From Microcaldota archaeon (GTDB taxonomy: Archaea; Micrarchaeota; Micrarchaeia; Micrarchaeales; Micrarchaeaceae), in the NCBI GenBank assembly GCA_021801785.1, contig JAJYXL010000012.1, positions 1 through 64,000 on the forward strand: a stretch of DNA of 64,000 nucleotides, in the 5' to 3' direction. This document shows, in pieces, positions 47,819 through 57,414 of this stretch. A program made the position numbers and the translations under genes. Each line of letters opens with the position of its first letter. Position 1 is the stretch's first letter. A model generated the notes under the pieces. It saw nothing but the letters and a program-made list of their open reading frames with translations, was not told the DNA's origin and did not search any database.

Positions 47819-48106
47819 CAATACAGCACGTACCTAAAATGCACAGATGCCTTGGCGCACTTGGGGGCAGTTTAAGGTATACCTGCCCTGTATCTAGTTA
47901 CGGATTTCCGAGAGAGGCCGTACCGAAAAGTATATATAACTATATGTGCAGAAAGCTAGTAACAGCATATACCTTTAGATGTGATCTCGGTATTATTGGT
48001 AGTCAAGGAATATTCATTCTAATAGCTGACCTAAACATAGGGTACTTTTAAATAGTTTATGCTGGATAAAATCTGAATAGATTAGTATTTATAATAGGTG
48101 AATTAG

Positions 48107-49375
48107 ATGGCAGAAAAACCGCATATGAATCTGATATTCATAGGGCATGTAGACCACGGAAAGTCAACAACTGTAGGCAGGCTACTATTCGAGACAGGAG
48201 TGATAACACAGAGAGATATGGACAGATTCAAGGAGATAGCCGCTCAGACGAATAGGCCCACATTCGAATTCGCATTCGTTATGGACAGCCTTAAGGAGGA
48301 GCAGGAGCGTGGTATAACCATAGACGTCGCTCATAGAGATTTCCAGACCGATAAGTACTACTTCACAATAATAGATGCGCCAGGCCACAAGGATTTCGTA
48401 AAGAATATGATTACCGGTGCCAGCCAGGCTGATGCTGCAGTACTTGTAGTAAGCGCAGTTGACGGAGTTCAGGCGCAGACCAGAGAGCACGCGATACTGG
48501 CAAACGTGCTAGGTATAAAACAGATAATAATAGGGGTAAATAAGATGGATGCTGCAAAGTATGAGCAGCAGAAGTTTGACACAGCGAAGCAGTCAGCTGT
48601 AGATCTGCTAAAGTCTCTAGGCGTGAAGACCGATGCCATACCTATAATCGCATACTCTGCATACAAGGGCGATAATGTGGCCAAGAAGTCAGAGAACATG
48701 CCATGGTATAGCGGTCCGACGCTGCTCGATGCGCTCAATAACCTGGTACTCCCTCCAAAGCCGACAGACAAGCCATTGAGGCTGCCTATACAGGACGTAT
48801 ACACCGTGTCGGGATTCGGAACGGTTCCGGTTGGCAGAGTGGAGACCGGCGTAATGAAGCCTGGCGATATGGTGGTGGTAATGCCTGGAGGCAAGAAGGC
48901 AGAGGTCAAGAGCATAGAGATGCACCATAAGCAGCTCAGCAAAGCCGAGCCTGGCGACAATGTCGGTTTCAACATAAAGGGTCTTGACAAGAAGGACATC
49001 AAGAGGGGAGATGTGGTAGGTCCATCATCAAATCCTCCTACAATAATAGAGGATTTCACAGCACAGATTATTGTGTTGCACCATCAGAATGTGATAGCCA
49101 GAGGTTACACTCCGGTATTCCATATACATACGGCACAGATAGCATGCACAATAGTCGACATTCTCGAGAAGAAGGATCCTAAGACGGGACAGACGCAGGA
49201 GAAGAACCCGGAGACAATAAAGACCGGTGATATCGCAATAGTGAAGGTGAAGCCTACGAAGCCGCTCTCAGCCGAGAAGTACGGTGAGTTCCCGCAGCTG
49301 GGCAGGTTCGCGGTCCGTGATATGGGAGAGACTGTGGGTGCAGGCGTGATACTGGATATCACACCAGCAAAGTGA
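48107..49375 (+). CDS. tef1: Elongation factor 1-alpha
   Basis: FIGHVDHGKSTTVGRLL, IDAPGHKDFVKNMITGASQADAAVLVV. Confidence 0.96.
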   Translation: MAEKPHMNLIFIGHVDHGKSTTVGRLLFETGVITQRDMDRFKEIAAQTNRPTFEFAFVMDSLKEEQERGITIDVAHRDFQTDKYYFTIIDAPGHKDFVKNMITGASQADAAVLVVSAVDGVQAQTREHAILANVLGIKQIIIGVNKMDAAKYEQQKFDTAKQSAVDLLKSLGVKTDAIPIIAYSAYKGDNVAKKSENMPWYSGPTLLDALNNLVLPPKPTDKPLRLPIQDVYTVSGFGTVPVGRVETGVMKPGDMVVVMPGGKKAEVKSIEMHHKQLSKAEPGDNVGFNIKGLDKKDIKRGDVVGPSSNPPTIIEDFTAQIIVLHHQNVIARGYTPVFHIHTAQIACTIVDILEKKDPKTGQTQEKNPETIKTGDIAIVKVKPTKPLSAEKYGEFPQLGRFAVRDMGETVGAGVILDITPAK

Positions 49376-49379
49376 TTGG

Positions 49380-49685
49380 ATGGCTGTAGCTAAGATAAAA
49401 CTATCCAGCCTCTCATACAAGGATGCCGATTCTATAATGGGGCAGATAAAGAGTATAGCGGAATCGCTCGATGTCAAGGTATCCGGTCCGATCCCATTCC
49501 CTACCAAGAGGCTGGTTCAGACAACAAGGAAGGCGCCAGCCGGCGAAGGGAGCCATTCATATGAGAGATGGCAGATGAGAATATACAAGAGAATGATACA
49601 GCTTAACGCCAACGAACAGATACTCAGGCAGATAATGAGGATATCTGTGCCGGACAGCGTACAGATAGAGATAAACATAAGTTAG
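49380..49685 (+). CDS. rps10: Ribosomal protein S10
   Basis: GPIPFPTKRLVQTTRKAP...YERWQMRIYKRMIQL; follows EF1A. Confidence 0.93.
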   Translation: MAVAKIKLSSLSYKDADSIMGQIKSIAESLDVKVSGPIPFPTKRLVQTTRKAPAGEGSHSYERWQMRIYKRMIQLNANEQILRQIMRISVPDSVQIEINIS

Positions 49686-49764
49686 TCGTTTATCCTATAT
49701 CTTAGTACCGTAATTGATAAAATCTATTTTTATTATTTTGTATATATTGTATAAGGGTCAATAT

Positions 49765-50055
49765 ATGGTGACTACGGCAGATGTATTGGATGCGCTCAAG
49801 AGCTGCAAGGACCCTGAGCTAGATGCAGACATAGTCAGCATAGGGTTAATATACGGCATAAATGTAGACGTGGACAAGGTCAAGGTCACGCTTACAATGA
49901 CCTCGCCGATGTGCCCTGTGACATCTCTCATCCTCGCAGATGCGCAGCTTAGGGTAGAGGCTATACCCGGAGTCAAAAGTGCGGATATAGAGCTCGTATG
50001 GGATCCCTTATGGAGCCCGGAGATGATGTCCGATGACCTCAGATACACTATATGA
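49765..50055 (+). CDS. MIP18/DUF59-family Fe-S cluster assembly protein
   Basis: DVLDALKSCKDPELDADIVSIGLIYGINVD..VKVTLTMTSPMCPVTSLI. Confidence 0.85.
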   Translation: MVTTADVLDALKSCKDPELDADIVSIGLIYGINVDVDKVKVTLTMTSPMCPVTSLILADAQLRVEAIPGVKSADIELVWDPLWSPEMMSDDLRYTI

Positions 50056-50135
50056 TCTGAGATAACAGATCGTATATATCGGAGTGGACCGAAAACCCCG
50101 TATCGTCTCGTCATCTCATGTGTCGATGGCATGAC

Positions 50136-50696
50136 TCAGGATATCGCGCTACGGTCTGCACGTTCATAATCGCACACCTCCCTATCGGAGAACCATACGG
50201 ATATCTCATCCTTCGCGCTCTTCACATCCTCAGATGCATGTATCAGGTTTTTGAGAGGGCTCTTTCTCGAATCTGCCGCACCATATGAATCTGTTGATAA
50301 TCCACCACGTATTGATGACGGATCAGCACTCCTCGGCTCTGTACTGCCCACAATCTTTCTCACAGTAAACACCGCCTCGTTCCCCTCTATAATCATCGCT
50401 ATGACCGGCCCGCTAGTCAGATAATCTATAAGCTGACCTCTTATCCTTCTTCCTATATCGATCTCAGATTCCGTAACGCTCACCCCTTTCGATTCGTAAG
50501 CCTTCTTTGATTTCGACCCAACGCTCTTCAGCCACGCCTCGTCGTCTGTATAATGCCTGCCTACGCGCTCTCTCTCCGGCACGAGCATCTTTATTGCAGA
50601 TATCTGCAGTCCCGCGTCCTCAAAACGCGATATCACCCTACCAATAAGCGCCCTCCTGACGCCATCAGGCTTTATCAACACCAATGTTTGCTCCAT
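50136..50696 (-). CDS. ndk: Nucleoside diphosphate kinase
   Basis: QTLVLIKPDGVRRALIGRVISRFE, TSGPVIAMIIEG, LKNLIHASED (catalytic His). Confidence 0.92.
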   Translation of the reverse strand: MEQTLVLIKPDGVRRALIGRVISRFEDAGLQISAIKMLVPERERVGRHYTDDEAWLKSVGSKSKKAYESKGVSVTESEIDIGRRIRGQLIDYLTSGPVIAMIIEGNEAVFTVRKIVGSTEPRSADPSSIRGGLSTDSYGAADSRKSPLKNLIHASEDVKSAKDEISVWFSDREVCDYERADRSAIS

Positions 50697-50815
50697 AATA
50701 TTACCTCTCTCAATCTCTAGCATATATGATCCATAAAAACATATCTATCTACTGCAAAAGATATTTAATGGTTCGGAGATTATTATGTGTCAGCTATTTT
50801 TCATAAGCCCTCCGG

Positions 50816-52585
50816 GTGATAACGATGATAAGACAACCGATTATAAGCGTTCTCGGTCATGTGGACCATGGCAAAACGAGCCTTCTCGACAGGATAAGGA
50901 GCACCGCCATCGCATCGAAGGAGGCTGGCGGTATAACTCAGCATATAGGGGCCAGCGAGGTTCCTATCGACGTGGTCAACAGGATATGCGGATCGCTTAA
51001 GAGTTTTGACGAGAAGAGCCTGCACATACCGGGACTCCTCTTTATAGATACGCCTGGCCACGAGGCGTTTACAAACCTTCGGAGGAGGGGCGGGAGCATA
51101 GCGGACCTCGCAGTCCTTGTCATAGATGTAAACGATGGCGTGCAGCCCCAGACCGCAGAGGCAATAGAGATACTCAGAGAGTATAAGACTCCGTTCATAA
51201 TAGCAGGAAACAAGATCGATACGATAAGCGGTTGGATAAGCTCGGGCAGCTATAGCGTAACCGATGCGCTTTCACGGCAGAGCAGCGATGTGAGAGACAG
51301 GCTTACAACGAAGATCTTCGAGCTGATTGGCGGAATAAGTAAATTCGGTATACAGTCAAATCTATTCAACGAGATAACGAACTTCCAGAAGGAGGTAGCG
51401 ATAGTTCCGGTAAGTGCGGTCGGCGGCGAGGGGATTGCCGAGCTGTTGATGCTCGTCAGCGGTCTCTCGCAGAGGTATCTCGGATCTGAGTTAGAGATAG
51501 ATATGGGTAGGCCGGGTAAGGGCGGCATACTGGAGAAGAAGGAGGTGAGAGGCCTCGGAACTGTGATAGATGTGATACTCTACGATGGTACGTTGAGAGT
51601 TAACGATATTATAGCCTTTGCGACTGAGGACGAGGGCGTCGAGACCGCAAAGATCAGGGCTCTACTAAAACCCAAACCTCTGAGGGAGATACGGGAATCC
51701 TCAAACGAGTTTAGGTATATAGACAGCGTGAGCGCCGCATCGGGAGTCAGAGTTAGCGCGGTCGGTTTGGAGAGGGCTCTGGTCGGATCTACGGTGATAG
51801 ACTCTCGCGACCCGGAATACATAACCAACATAAAGGCCGAGTTATCCGGCCTATTCAAGAGGGGGGAGAGAGGGCCGGTACTTAAAGCCGATTCGATAGG
51901 CGGGATAGAGGCGCTGTCTAAGATATTCGAGAGCGAGGGAATACCGATAAGCAAGAAGGGTATAGGCAATGTAAGCAAGAGAGATATACTGGATGCCTTC
52001 GCAATGAACGCGGTAAACAGGGCGTACGTCACGGTCCTAGCATTCAATGTGAATGTTGATCCAGATGCGAAGGCTGCTGCCGAGGCGAGCGGGGTCCAGA
52101 TAATACAGCAGAGGATAATATATAGAATAGTGGAGGACTACAAGGCGTTGATCGGTAGGCTTGATAAGGTGAGGGTAGACGAGGCGATGAGGAGCATGGT
52201 ACTTCCAGGAAAGATAATGGTAATGCAGAACTCGTGCTTTAGGGTCTCCCACCCTGCAATATTTGGGGTCGAGATCCTCGCTGGAACTATAAGACCGGGA
52301 TACACGCTCATCAACTCATCCGGTAATAGAATTGGGAGAATAAAGGGTATCCAGAACGAGAAATCCTCTCTCAGCGAGGCCAAGAAGGGTGATGAGATAG
52401 CTATATCTATGGATGAACCGACATTCGGCAGGCAGATAAAGGGTGCACAGGTACTCTATACAAGGGTCGGGTTGCGCGATGCATATCTGTTAAAGGGCGA
52501 ATTCTCCAAGCTATTGAGCGATGAGGAGCTGGAGCTTGTAGACGAGATACTAAGCATAAAGAGCGTCGATCAGGCCGAGCCATGA
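50816..52585 (+). CDS. infB: Translation initiation factor aIF5B (IF2-like)
   Basis: PIISVLGHVDHGKTSLLDRIR, IDTPGHEAFTNLRRRGGSIADLAVLVIDVNDG. Confidence 0.94.
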   Translation: MITMIRQPIISVLGHVDHGKTSLLDRIRSTAIASKEAGGITQHIGASEVPIDVVNRICGSLKSFDEKSLHIPGLLFIDTPGHEAFTNLRRRGGSIADLAVLVIDVNDGVQPQTAEAIEILREYKTPFIIAGNKIDTISGWISSGSYSVTDALSRQSSDVRDRLTTKIFELIGGISKFGIQSNLFNEITNFQKEVAIVPVSAVGGEGIAELLMLVSGLSQRYLGSELEIDMGRPGKGGILEKKEVRGLGTVIDVILYDGTLRVNDIIAFATEDEGVETAKIRALLKPKPLREIRESSNEFRYIDSVSAASGVRVSAVGLERALVGSTVIDSRDPEYITNIKAELSGLFKRGERGPVLKADSIGGIEALSKIFESEGIPISKKGIGNVSKRDILDAFAMNAVNRAYVTVLAFNVNVDPDAKAAAEASGVQIIQQRIIYRIVEDYKALIGRLDKVRVDEAMRSMVLPGKIMVMQNSCFRVSHPAIFGVEILAGTIRPGYTLINSSGNRIGRIKGIQNEKSSLSEAKKGDEIAISMDEPTFGRQIKGAQVLYTRVGLRDAYLLKGEFSKLLSDEELELVDEILSIKSVDQAEP

Positions 52586-52663
52586 ATTTATACATGTAAA
52601 AGTTTGTTTCATATACCCTTTTTAAACAGTTCCCAATCCCATAGTTGTATCAATGTAAAGCTT

Positions 52664-53884
52664 ATGGCAGGTGCGGAGTATATGAGTAGAAATATAAGAG
52701 TAAGGGGCGATGGATCATTACCGACATACAAGCAGGATGTAGAGTATGTAGAGAGGAAAGGGATAGGGCATCCAGACAGTCTCATAGACGGGATAATGGA
52801 GAGGGTTAGCATAGATCTCTCTAATGCGTATATGGACGCTGCCGGGGTGATACTGCACCACAATGTGGATAAAGGTCTGATAATAGGCGGGAGCTCGGAG
52901 GCGAGGTTCGGTTATGGCAAGATAACCAGGCCGATAGAGATAATACTGACCGGAAGGGCCACAAAGGAGTACCAGGGAGCGGATATACCTGTAGACGATA
53001 TAGCGGTCAGAGCTGCGAGAGATTACCTCAGAGAGCATACGCGTTTTCTCGATATAGACAACGAGGTAAGAATAGAGTCTAAGATAGTCAAAGGTTCGGA
53101 TGACCTATCCGATGTATTCGGGAGAGCGAATGACATACCTCTTGCAAATGACACCTCATTCGGTATAGGATTTGCGCCGCTCACCGAGACAGAGAGGATG
53201 GTTTTAGAGACGGAGAGGATGTTGAATAGCAAGGAGTATAAGGGACGTATACCTGCTGTAGGGGAGGATATCAAGGTGATGGGGGTACGCGATGGCAGCA
53301 ATATAACCCTGACAGTGGCTATAGCCTTCGTTGCACAACACGTAAGCAGCCTTGATGATTATATCAGATACAAGGAGAGGGTGAGAAGCGATATTATAGA
53401 GCTATCTAAGAGGGTAACCGGACATAGCGTCGAGGTTTTTATAAATAATGCAGACTCTATAGACAGAGGTAGCGTGTATCTCACAAAGTCAGGCTTGAGT
53501 TGCGAAGCTGGGGATGATGGGTCGGTAGGCAGGGGGAACAGGCCAAACGGACTTATAACCCCTTTCAGATATATGAGTCTTGAGGCCGCAGCCGGAAAGA
53601 ATCCCTTCAACCATGTAGGGAAGATATACGGCGTATTGGCGAACGAGATAGCTGCGGATGCTGTGCGCCTCTATCCTGATATAGAGGAGTGCAATGTATC
53701 GATAGTGTCGCAGATCGGCAGACCTATTAACGATCCGAAGCATATGGACATACGCATAAAGATGAAGGAGGGTATGAAGCCAGAGAGCATCGCAAAAAAG
53801 GTCGAGCAGATAGGTGATGAGGCATTAGAGAATATCGGTTTTCTCACAAGAGAGATACTCGCAGGAAAGCACGGATTATTCTAA
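52664..53884 (+). CDS. mat: Archaeal S-adenosylmethionine synthetase
   Basis: YVERKGIGHPDSLIDGIMERVS, HHNVDKGLIIGG, GDDGSVGRGNRPNGLITPFRYMSLEAAAGKNPFNHVGKIY. Confidence 0.95.
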   Translation: MAGAEYMSRNIRVRGDGSLPTYKQDVEYVERKGIGHPDSLIDGIMERVSIDLSNAYMDAAGVILHHNVDKGLIIGGSSEARFGYGKITRPIEIILTGRATKEYQGADIPVDDIAVRAARDYLREHTRFLDIDNEVRIESKIVKGSDDLSDVFGRANDIPLANDTSFGIGFAPLTETERMVLETERMLNSKEYKGRIPAVGEDIKVMGVRDGSNITLTVAIAFVAQHVSSLDDYIRYKERVRSDIIELSKRVTGHSVEVFINNADSIDRGSVYLTKSGLSCEAGDDGSVGRGNRPNGLITPFRYMSLEAAAGKNPFNHVGKIYGVLANEIAADAVRLYPDIEECNVSIVSQIGRPINDPKHMDIRIKMKEGMKPESIAKKVEQIGDEALENIGFLTREILAGKHGLF

Positions 53885-53945
53885 ACCGCTCTGCATGTAA
53901 TTCTGTACTAATAGATAGGGCGGTCCGCTGTCCCAGGATAGAATA

Positions 53946-55943
53946 TCACTGTAATTTACAAGTTGAACACGTACCTCCGCCTCCGCCACCACTTACTGTT
54001 GTACTAACCGATGTTGTTGTTGATGTACTCTTGAAGTTCTGCGGGGCGACTGCTATGCCTGCAGGGGCTGCTGTCAGAGTTATGTACCCTACGACGCTAC
54101 CGGCAGATCCTCCGCTTGTCAGATTGATTATCTCAAGCTGCGAGTTCGCTCCAGAGGATGTCGCACATGCGGTTGCATAGGCGTTCGCACCGCTGTTCTG
54201 GACAGCAATACCACACGTGTAATAACTTGATGATATATTCCCGGACTTCGCCTGATCTGCCTCAGAAGAGATTGTAATTATCGATATACGGCCAGCATTA
54301 CCCTTATTCGATACATACGCATATTTGCCATTAGGGTTGAATGCCACGCCCGAAGGGTTGGGGAATGGATCTCCTGATGTCGGGGTTACATAGCCCTCAA
54401 TCCCTACCGGTGCGATTAACTTTATTATTGAGATATTCTGGTCACCACCTGTGGTATTACCTGTAATATATGCTATGGTTCCATTCGGTGCTATCCCTAT
54501 TCCAGACATATTATATATATATCCGCTAAACGATGTCTTAAGACTCCCGGACTCTCCGGAATTCGTGACAGTATACTCCTCTATCTGGTCTGAAGATCCT
54601 CCCTGTATCTGTGAGCAGGATGCATATGCAAGAGTGCCATTAGGTGCAAAAGCTATACCTGTAGTGTAACAGTCGCTGGGTATATTGTTCACCACCTTCG
54701 CCGTAGTGGTATTGATTATGAATATCGGTCCGTTGTTTCCATCATCAGAGACCCATGCATACTTACCATTCGGATCGAAAGCGATACCTAGCGGGTTGTC
54801 CAAAGTTCCAGATACCTGGCCTATCACCACGCCGTTCTGTACTATATCGACAGAAGGACCGCTCACAACCACATATGCGTAGTTTATCGTAGTACTTGCT
54901 GTAGTTGGTATTACTGTTATTACAGTAAGTACAGTAGTTACAGTAGTTACGGTAGTTACAGTAGTAGGTACTGTAGATGTTATTACAGTAGTAGGTACTG
55001 TAGATGTTGCGGTAGTAGGTACTGTTACAGTTGTGGATGTGGTTGAGGTTGTGGATGTGGTTGAGGTTGTGGATGTGGTTGAGGTTGTAGTTGTCGGTAC
55101 GTATACGAATGTAACGGTCTTGCTGTACTTGTAACCGCCATAAGAGGCTGTGAGAAGCACCTCTCCAGGATCTGCACCTGTGAGGGTCGAGTTGACGAAT
55201 CCTGAAGAGGATGTGAGTTCGGAACTCGGAGCTGTTGTATAATTGGTGTTGTTTGTCGTGAAATTCACCAGTGCGCCTCTTATTGGATATCCGAGCATGT
55301 AGACCTGCGCATATATCGGATCCAATGCGTTGGTTGGCGCCGGATTGTTCTTTACAATCAGATTTATAGTGACATTAGGAGACACGAATATTGACGCATG
55401 AGACTGTTCGGAACCGATGTATACCTCAGGAGCAGGACTGGAGCATCCAGTCGGACTCACTCCGCAGTAATCGGCCTTTATGTATATGGAAGATGCGAAG
55501 TACTGACCGAGATTCGCCTTTGCGGTAATATTGAATATGCATGTTCCAGAACCGCCAGGAGGAAGATAAGAGGGGGTGCACGTCCCTGTATAGTTACTGC
55601 CTGCGAGGTTGACTACCAAGGATGGATTCTCAATAGGCTCTGGAAGTCTGTTACTTATCGCCGTCGCGACGGTTATATTATGTGTTATTGTATTGGTTCC
55701 TAGAACGAATGCATTGCAGTCGAAACCTATCGCAAATGAGCACCTTGATTGTGCAAGTGATGTGGGGAGATTGACATATATGAGAAGTGCGGCTATTACA
55801 ACGGTTATTATTATGAGAGCCCATGCGTATGTTGAGATATACTCTATAGACGCCTGCTCTCTCCTATAACGCTTTATACTCTTAGTATGTACTGCCTCTC
55901 TATTTGTCCTATGTTTACCAGGACCGACCTTTTTAGACATCAC
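53946..55943 (-). CDS. Pilin-like helix plus Thr-rich linker plus YVTN/NHL-type beta-propeller surface protein
   Basis: RREQASIEYISTYAWALIIITVVIAAL; linker (STT)n/(VTT)n; propeller repeats (N)P.GIAFDPNGKYAWVSD... Confidence 0.75.
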   Translation of the reverse strand: MMSKKVGPGKHRTNREAVHTKSIKRYRREQASIEYISTYAWALIIITVVIAALLIYVNLPTSLAQSRCSFAIGFDCNAFVLGTNTITHNITVATAISNRLPEPIENPSLVVNLAGSNYTGTCTPSYLPPGGSGTCIFNITAKANLGQYFASSIYIKADYCGVSPTGCSSPAPEVYIGSEQSHASIFVSPNVTINLIVKNNPAPTNALDPIYAQVYMLGYPIRGALVNFTTNNTNYTTAPSSELTSSSGFVNSTLTGADPGEVLLTASYGGYKYSKTVTFVYVPTTTTSTTSTTSTTSTTSTTSTTVTVPTTATSTVPTTVITSTVPTTVTTVTTVTTVLTVITVIPTTASTTINYAYVVVSGPSVDIVQNGVVIGQVSGTLDNPLGIAFDPNGKYAWVSDDGNNGPIFIINTTTAKVVNNIPSDCYTTGIAFAPNGTLAYASCSQIQGGSSDQIEEYTVTNSGESGSLKTSFSGYIYNMSGIGIAPNGTIAYITGNTTGGDQNISIIKLIAPVGIEGYVTPTSGDPFPNPSGVAFNPNGKYAYVSNKGNAGRISIITISSEADQAKSGNISSSYYTCGIAVQNSGANAYATACATSSGANSQLEIINLTSGGSAGSVVGYITLTAAPAGIAVAPQNFKSTSTTTSVSTTVSGGGGGGTCSTCKLQ
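54895..55095 (-). repeat. In-frame tandem repeats encoding the Thr-rich linker (three 18-bp units gtggatgtggttgaggtt, plus ...gtagttacagtagtta... units)
   Basis: Read directly at 55031-55088 and 54920-55020. Confidence 0.8.
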
Positions 55944-56229
55944 ATCATTATGAGATCAATAAAAAGATATATAAATGCATACCTCTGACGAGATGACAAC
56001 CGGCCATGAAGGGCGGTGTCGGAACGATATCATTTTATATACATCTATATGGTCTTACTTTTTAAACAGAGCCATACAAAGGTATAACTATTGTATAGTC
56101 AGCATCTTTTGCAGTTATTTTTTAATGTCGCTAAGTTTTCTTCCTATTAACCTCTTACCTGTTAGATTATCGAATCCTTTTTCTAGGTTTGTATAATCAC
56201 TGCTCCTTCTGTCAATGACCATAGCTAGT

Positions 56230-56640
56230 TTAAGCATTTTTGCCACTGATTATAAGATGCGCCTTGTTAAGAATAGCACGCCATTTATCATGGTTGAGCA
56301 TAGTCATCGCATCACTATATTCAACCCACTTATATTCGTCGTGCTCTTTTGATATTAGCTCAACCCTATCGGATTCTACCCTTATCAAATAAACAACTAT
56401 GACTCTTTCATTTCCTTTTGAATTTATGTAGCTATTCGTTTCTGAAAATCCTTCTACCAATTCAAATTTCTTTATTCCAGTCTCTTCCTCCACCTCTCTC
56501 GCCAGAGTCTGAAAATCCGTCTCTCCCTCCTTCTGGTGTCCTCCAGGCAATACCCATTTAACCTCTCCTTTTATCGGATGCAACAACAGGTATCGCATTT
56601 TCTTATCAACAACCACCGCAGCTACTGATTTTTCAATCAT
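56230..56640 (-). CDS. Nudix hydrolase
   Basis: Nudix box GGHQKEGETDFQTLAREVEEETG. Confidence 0.92.
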   Translation of the reverse strand: MIEKSVAAVVVDKKMRYLLLHPIKGEVKWVLPGGHQKEGETDFQTLAREVEEETGIKKFELVEGFSETNSYINSKGNERVIVVYLIRVESDRVELISKEHDEYKWVEYSDAMTMLNHDKWRAILNKAHLIISGKNA

Positions 56641-57046
56641 CTAATCACTACCAAACCTGTTTTCCAATAAATCAATCAAGGAATTTACTGAGTCTTCGAA
56701 CCTGTTTAAATCTCCATCATTCTCAATTTTGTAAGCTGCGGAATCAATTATCGCAGAAAGCTCTTATTTTCATATTATTTGGCACTCCCATGTGAATATC
56801 TTCTATTATAAAGTCCTCAATATTTAGATGTCTCTCTTGTTCCCTCCTACGTGTAAGGAGTCTTTCATAACGTGTTTTATCATCGTTTACACTTATTGAT
56901 GCAATTATGAGCTTAGTACTTTCTAAATTTTTAGACAAGATATCATCGGGTTGCCAACTTCCTGTTGGAATCGGGATTCTCTTGTCCACCTCGATCGAAT
57001 GGATCGGTTTTGGAAGCCTCTTTTCGGCCTCATAAAGGCAAGTCAT
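56641..57046 (-). pseudogene. 5'-truncated, frameshifted P-loop nucleotide kinase-like gene
   Basis: KTRYERLLTRRREQERHLNIEDFIIEDIHMGVPNNMK then, in another frame, SAIIDSAAYKIENDGDLNRFEDSVNSLIDLLENRFGSD*; no P-loop upstream; TAG abuts the Nudix ATG. Confidence 0.6.
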
Positions 57047-57121
57047 AGATTATGTTATAGTCCTCTGTCTATTCAGATCTTTATGCGCGGGAATTGAACA
57101 CCGCTCCTTGTGGGAACATGA

Positions 57122-57239
57122 TGGCGGGGGCGGGACTCGAACCCGCGACCTCTAGATTTCTCGTCATAGCAATAATGCTCATCACTCATAATGCTCTGCA
57201 TATGAGTCTAGCGCTCTAACCAGGCTGAGCTACCTCGCC
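57122..57239 (-). tRNA. tRNA-Met(CAT, elongator-type) with ~43-nt intron at 37/38
   Basis: Reverse strand: GGCGAGG TA GCTC..GAGC G CTAGA-CTCATA[intron]A-TCTAG AGGTC GCGGG-TTCGAGT-CCCGC CCCCGCC A; one A5xC68 acceptor mismatch. Confidence 0.88.
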
Positions 57240-57414
57240 CTAAGATACTTCTAATTATCCCGTCCAATTTATAGATTTATCCATCAAGCAGCGAGATATT
57301 AACATCGCACTTATGGATCATTCTAAATAGTTGTTGGAAAGTTCCGTTAAATCCGCTTTCCGATAATCCTTATATATCTGATAACCATAAATATAATTGG
57401 TGGAGGGGAGATAT

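Noticed and set aside
47839-48051. 70-aa ORF in the EF1A upstream region
   Set aside because: No recognisable motif; lies in an AT-rich promoter-like region, most likely leader/intergenic; a ncRNA could not be supported either
53885-53945. ACCGC...GCGGT inverted repeat after the SAM synthetase gene as a riboswitch
   Set aside because: Located downstream between convergent genes; weak stem, more like a terminator; no SAM riboswitch motifs recognised
54895-55095. Tandem repeats considered as a CRISPR array
   Set aside because: Repeats are contiguous, in frame and encode a Thr-rich linker; no spacer/repeat alternation
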